41,197 nucleotides of DNA from Lysobacterales bacterium (lineage in GTDB: Bacteria; Pseudomonadota; Gammaproteobacteria; Xanthomonadales; SZUA-36): contig JABDPF010000089.1 in assembly GCA_013042915.1 (NCBI GenBank), positions 1 through 41,197 on the forward strand, read 5' to 3'. Each line of letters opens with the position of its first letter. Position 1 is the first letter of the stretch. Shown here one piece after another: positions 40,896-41,197 of the stretch. The notes below the pieces were generated by a model that was not told the origin of the DNA, ran no database searches, and saw nothing but the letters and a program-made list of their open reading frames with translations. A program made the position numbers and the translations under genes.

Positions 40896-41197
40896 TTACC
40901 AGGGGTGGCCCACCTGCACGTAGAAAACGGTATCCTCGGGACCCTTGGCCAGGTCCACACCGACCCAGACTCCCTGGTCTTTCAACAAACGGTAGCGGCC
41001 GCCGATACCATACGCTCCGGCGTCCTCCTTGGTTTCGAAGCCGAGTAGATCAGAGTCGGCCCAACCTTTTCCGACAAAGGCCACGGCTGCCCAATTCGGA
41101 CTGACCCTGTAACGAAGCTCGGCCTCCACAACGGCGACCTGGTCGCCCTGGTAGCGCAGGGCCGGAATACCTCTCAACGAAATCCAGGGCACCGCGA
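40896..41197 (-). CDS. BamA/TamA-like surface antigen, C-terminal end (5' part outside window)
   Basis: The last 100 residues of a longer protein whose frame is open to the window edge. Seen: WISLRGIPALRYQGDQVAVVEAELRY, then alternating strands (NWAAVAFVGKGWADSDL, GAYGIGGRYRLLKDQG) and the closing VDLAKGPEDTVFYVQVGHPW with a terminal Trp. The LRGIPALRYQG pattern is typical of the C-terminal barrel of the Omp85 superfamily (bacterial surface antigen domain), where the RGF/LRG loop enters the barrel. It is not the essential BamA as judged by the ending; it more likely belongs to an accessory subgroup of unknown role. The 145-base gap to the next gene shows no terminator. Confidence 0.8.
   Translation of the reverse strand, partial: AVPWISLRGIPALRYQGDQVAVVEAELRYRVSPNWAAVAFVGKGWADSDLLGFETKEDAGAYGIGGRYRLLKDQGVWVGVDLAKGPEDTVFYVQVGHPW

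Noticed and set aside
1-41197. tRNA/rRNA genes, CRISPR arrays, insertion sequences, prophage or integrase genes
   Set aside because: I looked for CCA-ended cloverleaf patterns, regularly spaced repeats, terminal inverted repeats and transposase motifs while reading both strands and found none; a covariance-model scan would be the decisive check.

Overview
The window is about 41 kb of GC-rich chromosomal DNA from a gammaproteobacterium. The evidence is conserved gammaproteobacterial neighbourhoods: ygfB-pepP-ubiH-ubiI; zapA followed by 6S RNA and fau; lptFG divergent from pepA-holC-valS; a TonB2-type operon; and OxyR with cysteines exactly at 199 and 208. A deep-branching marine or halophilic group near Chromatiales/Xanthomonadales is my guess from the overall flavour, not something the sequence proves. 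I see no tRNA, rRNA other than none, CRISPR array, insertion sequence, integrase or phage gene. Genes are dense and no stretch over 300 bases lacks a gene.

Layout. 1-4881 (minus): tightly overlapping TonB2-type energy-transduction operon (DUF3450 protein, TtpC-like ExbB, ExbB, ExbD, TonB, TPR protein cut by the window edge). 5065-5505: RDD membrane protein. 5530-7691 (minus): lptF-lptG of the LPS exporter. 7822-12490 (plus): pepA-holC-valS. 12507-14213 (minus): pssA-holD(candidate)-rimI. 14321-18351: DUF4124 protein, proS, then on the other strand trpS and an FAH-family hydrolase. 18409-19542: outer-membrane barrel-like protein that seems to start at a non-canonical codon. 19655-22175: SRPBCC protein divergent from oxyR, and cysK. 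22360-26026: Pat-type lysine acetyltransferase divergent from a histone-deacetylase-family enzyme. 26027-30428 (minus): ygfB-pepP-ubiH-ubiI. 30500-33123 (plus): small coiled-coil protein, zapA, 6S RNA, fau, EVE-domain protein, rpiA. 33258-33692: nsrR. 33933-35294 (minus): a complete class D-like sortase with one small LPXTA-type surface protein. 35415-36425: DUF481 outer-membrane protein. 36492-37771: LysR regulator divergent from a 70-residue Arg-rich small protein with a structured leader. 37946-41197 (minus): a 934-residue repeat-containing, Tyr/Trp/His-rich secreted protein with a long basic tail, and the end of a BamA-like surface antigen.

How the parts work together. Most of the window is housekeeping: translation (valS, proS, trpS, rimI), replication (holC, holD), envelope (lptFG, pssA, TonB2), ubiquinone synthesis, cell division (zapA) and stress sensing (oxyR, nsrR). 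The accessory part is 33.9-41.2 kb, which is rich in envelope and secreted proteins. The most unusual item is the sortase-substrate pair, because sortases are mainly a Gram-positive system and here enzyme, substrate and terminator form a self-contained two-gene unit. Other items of note are the acetyltransferase/deacetylase pair, the AUC-type start at 18409, and two predicted leaderless transcripts (oxyR and the gene before zapA).
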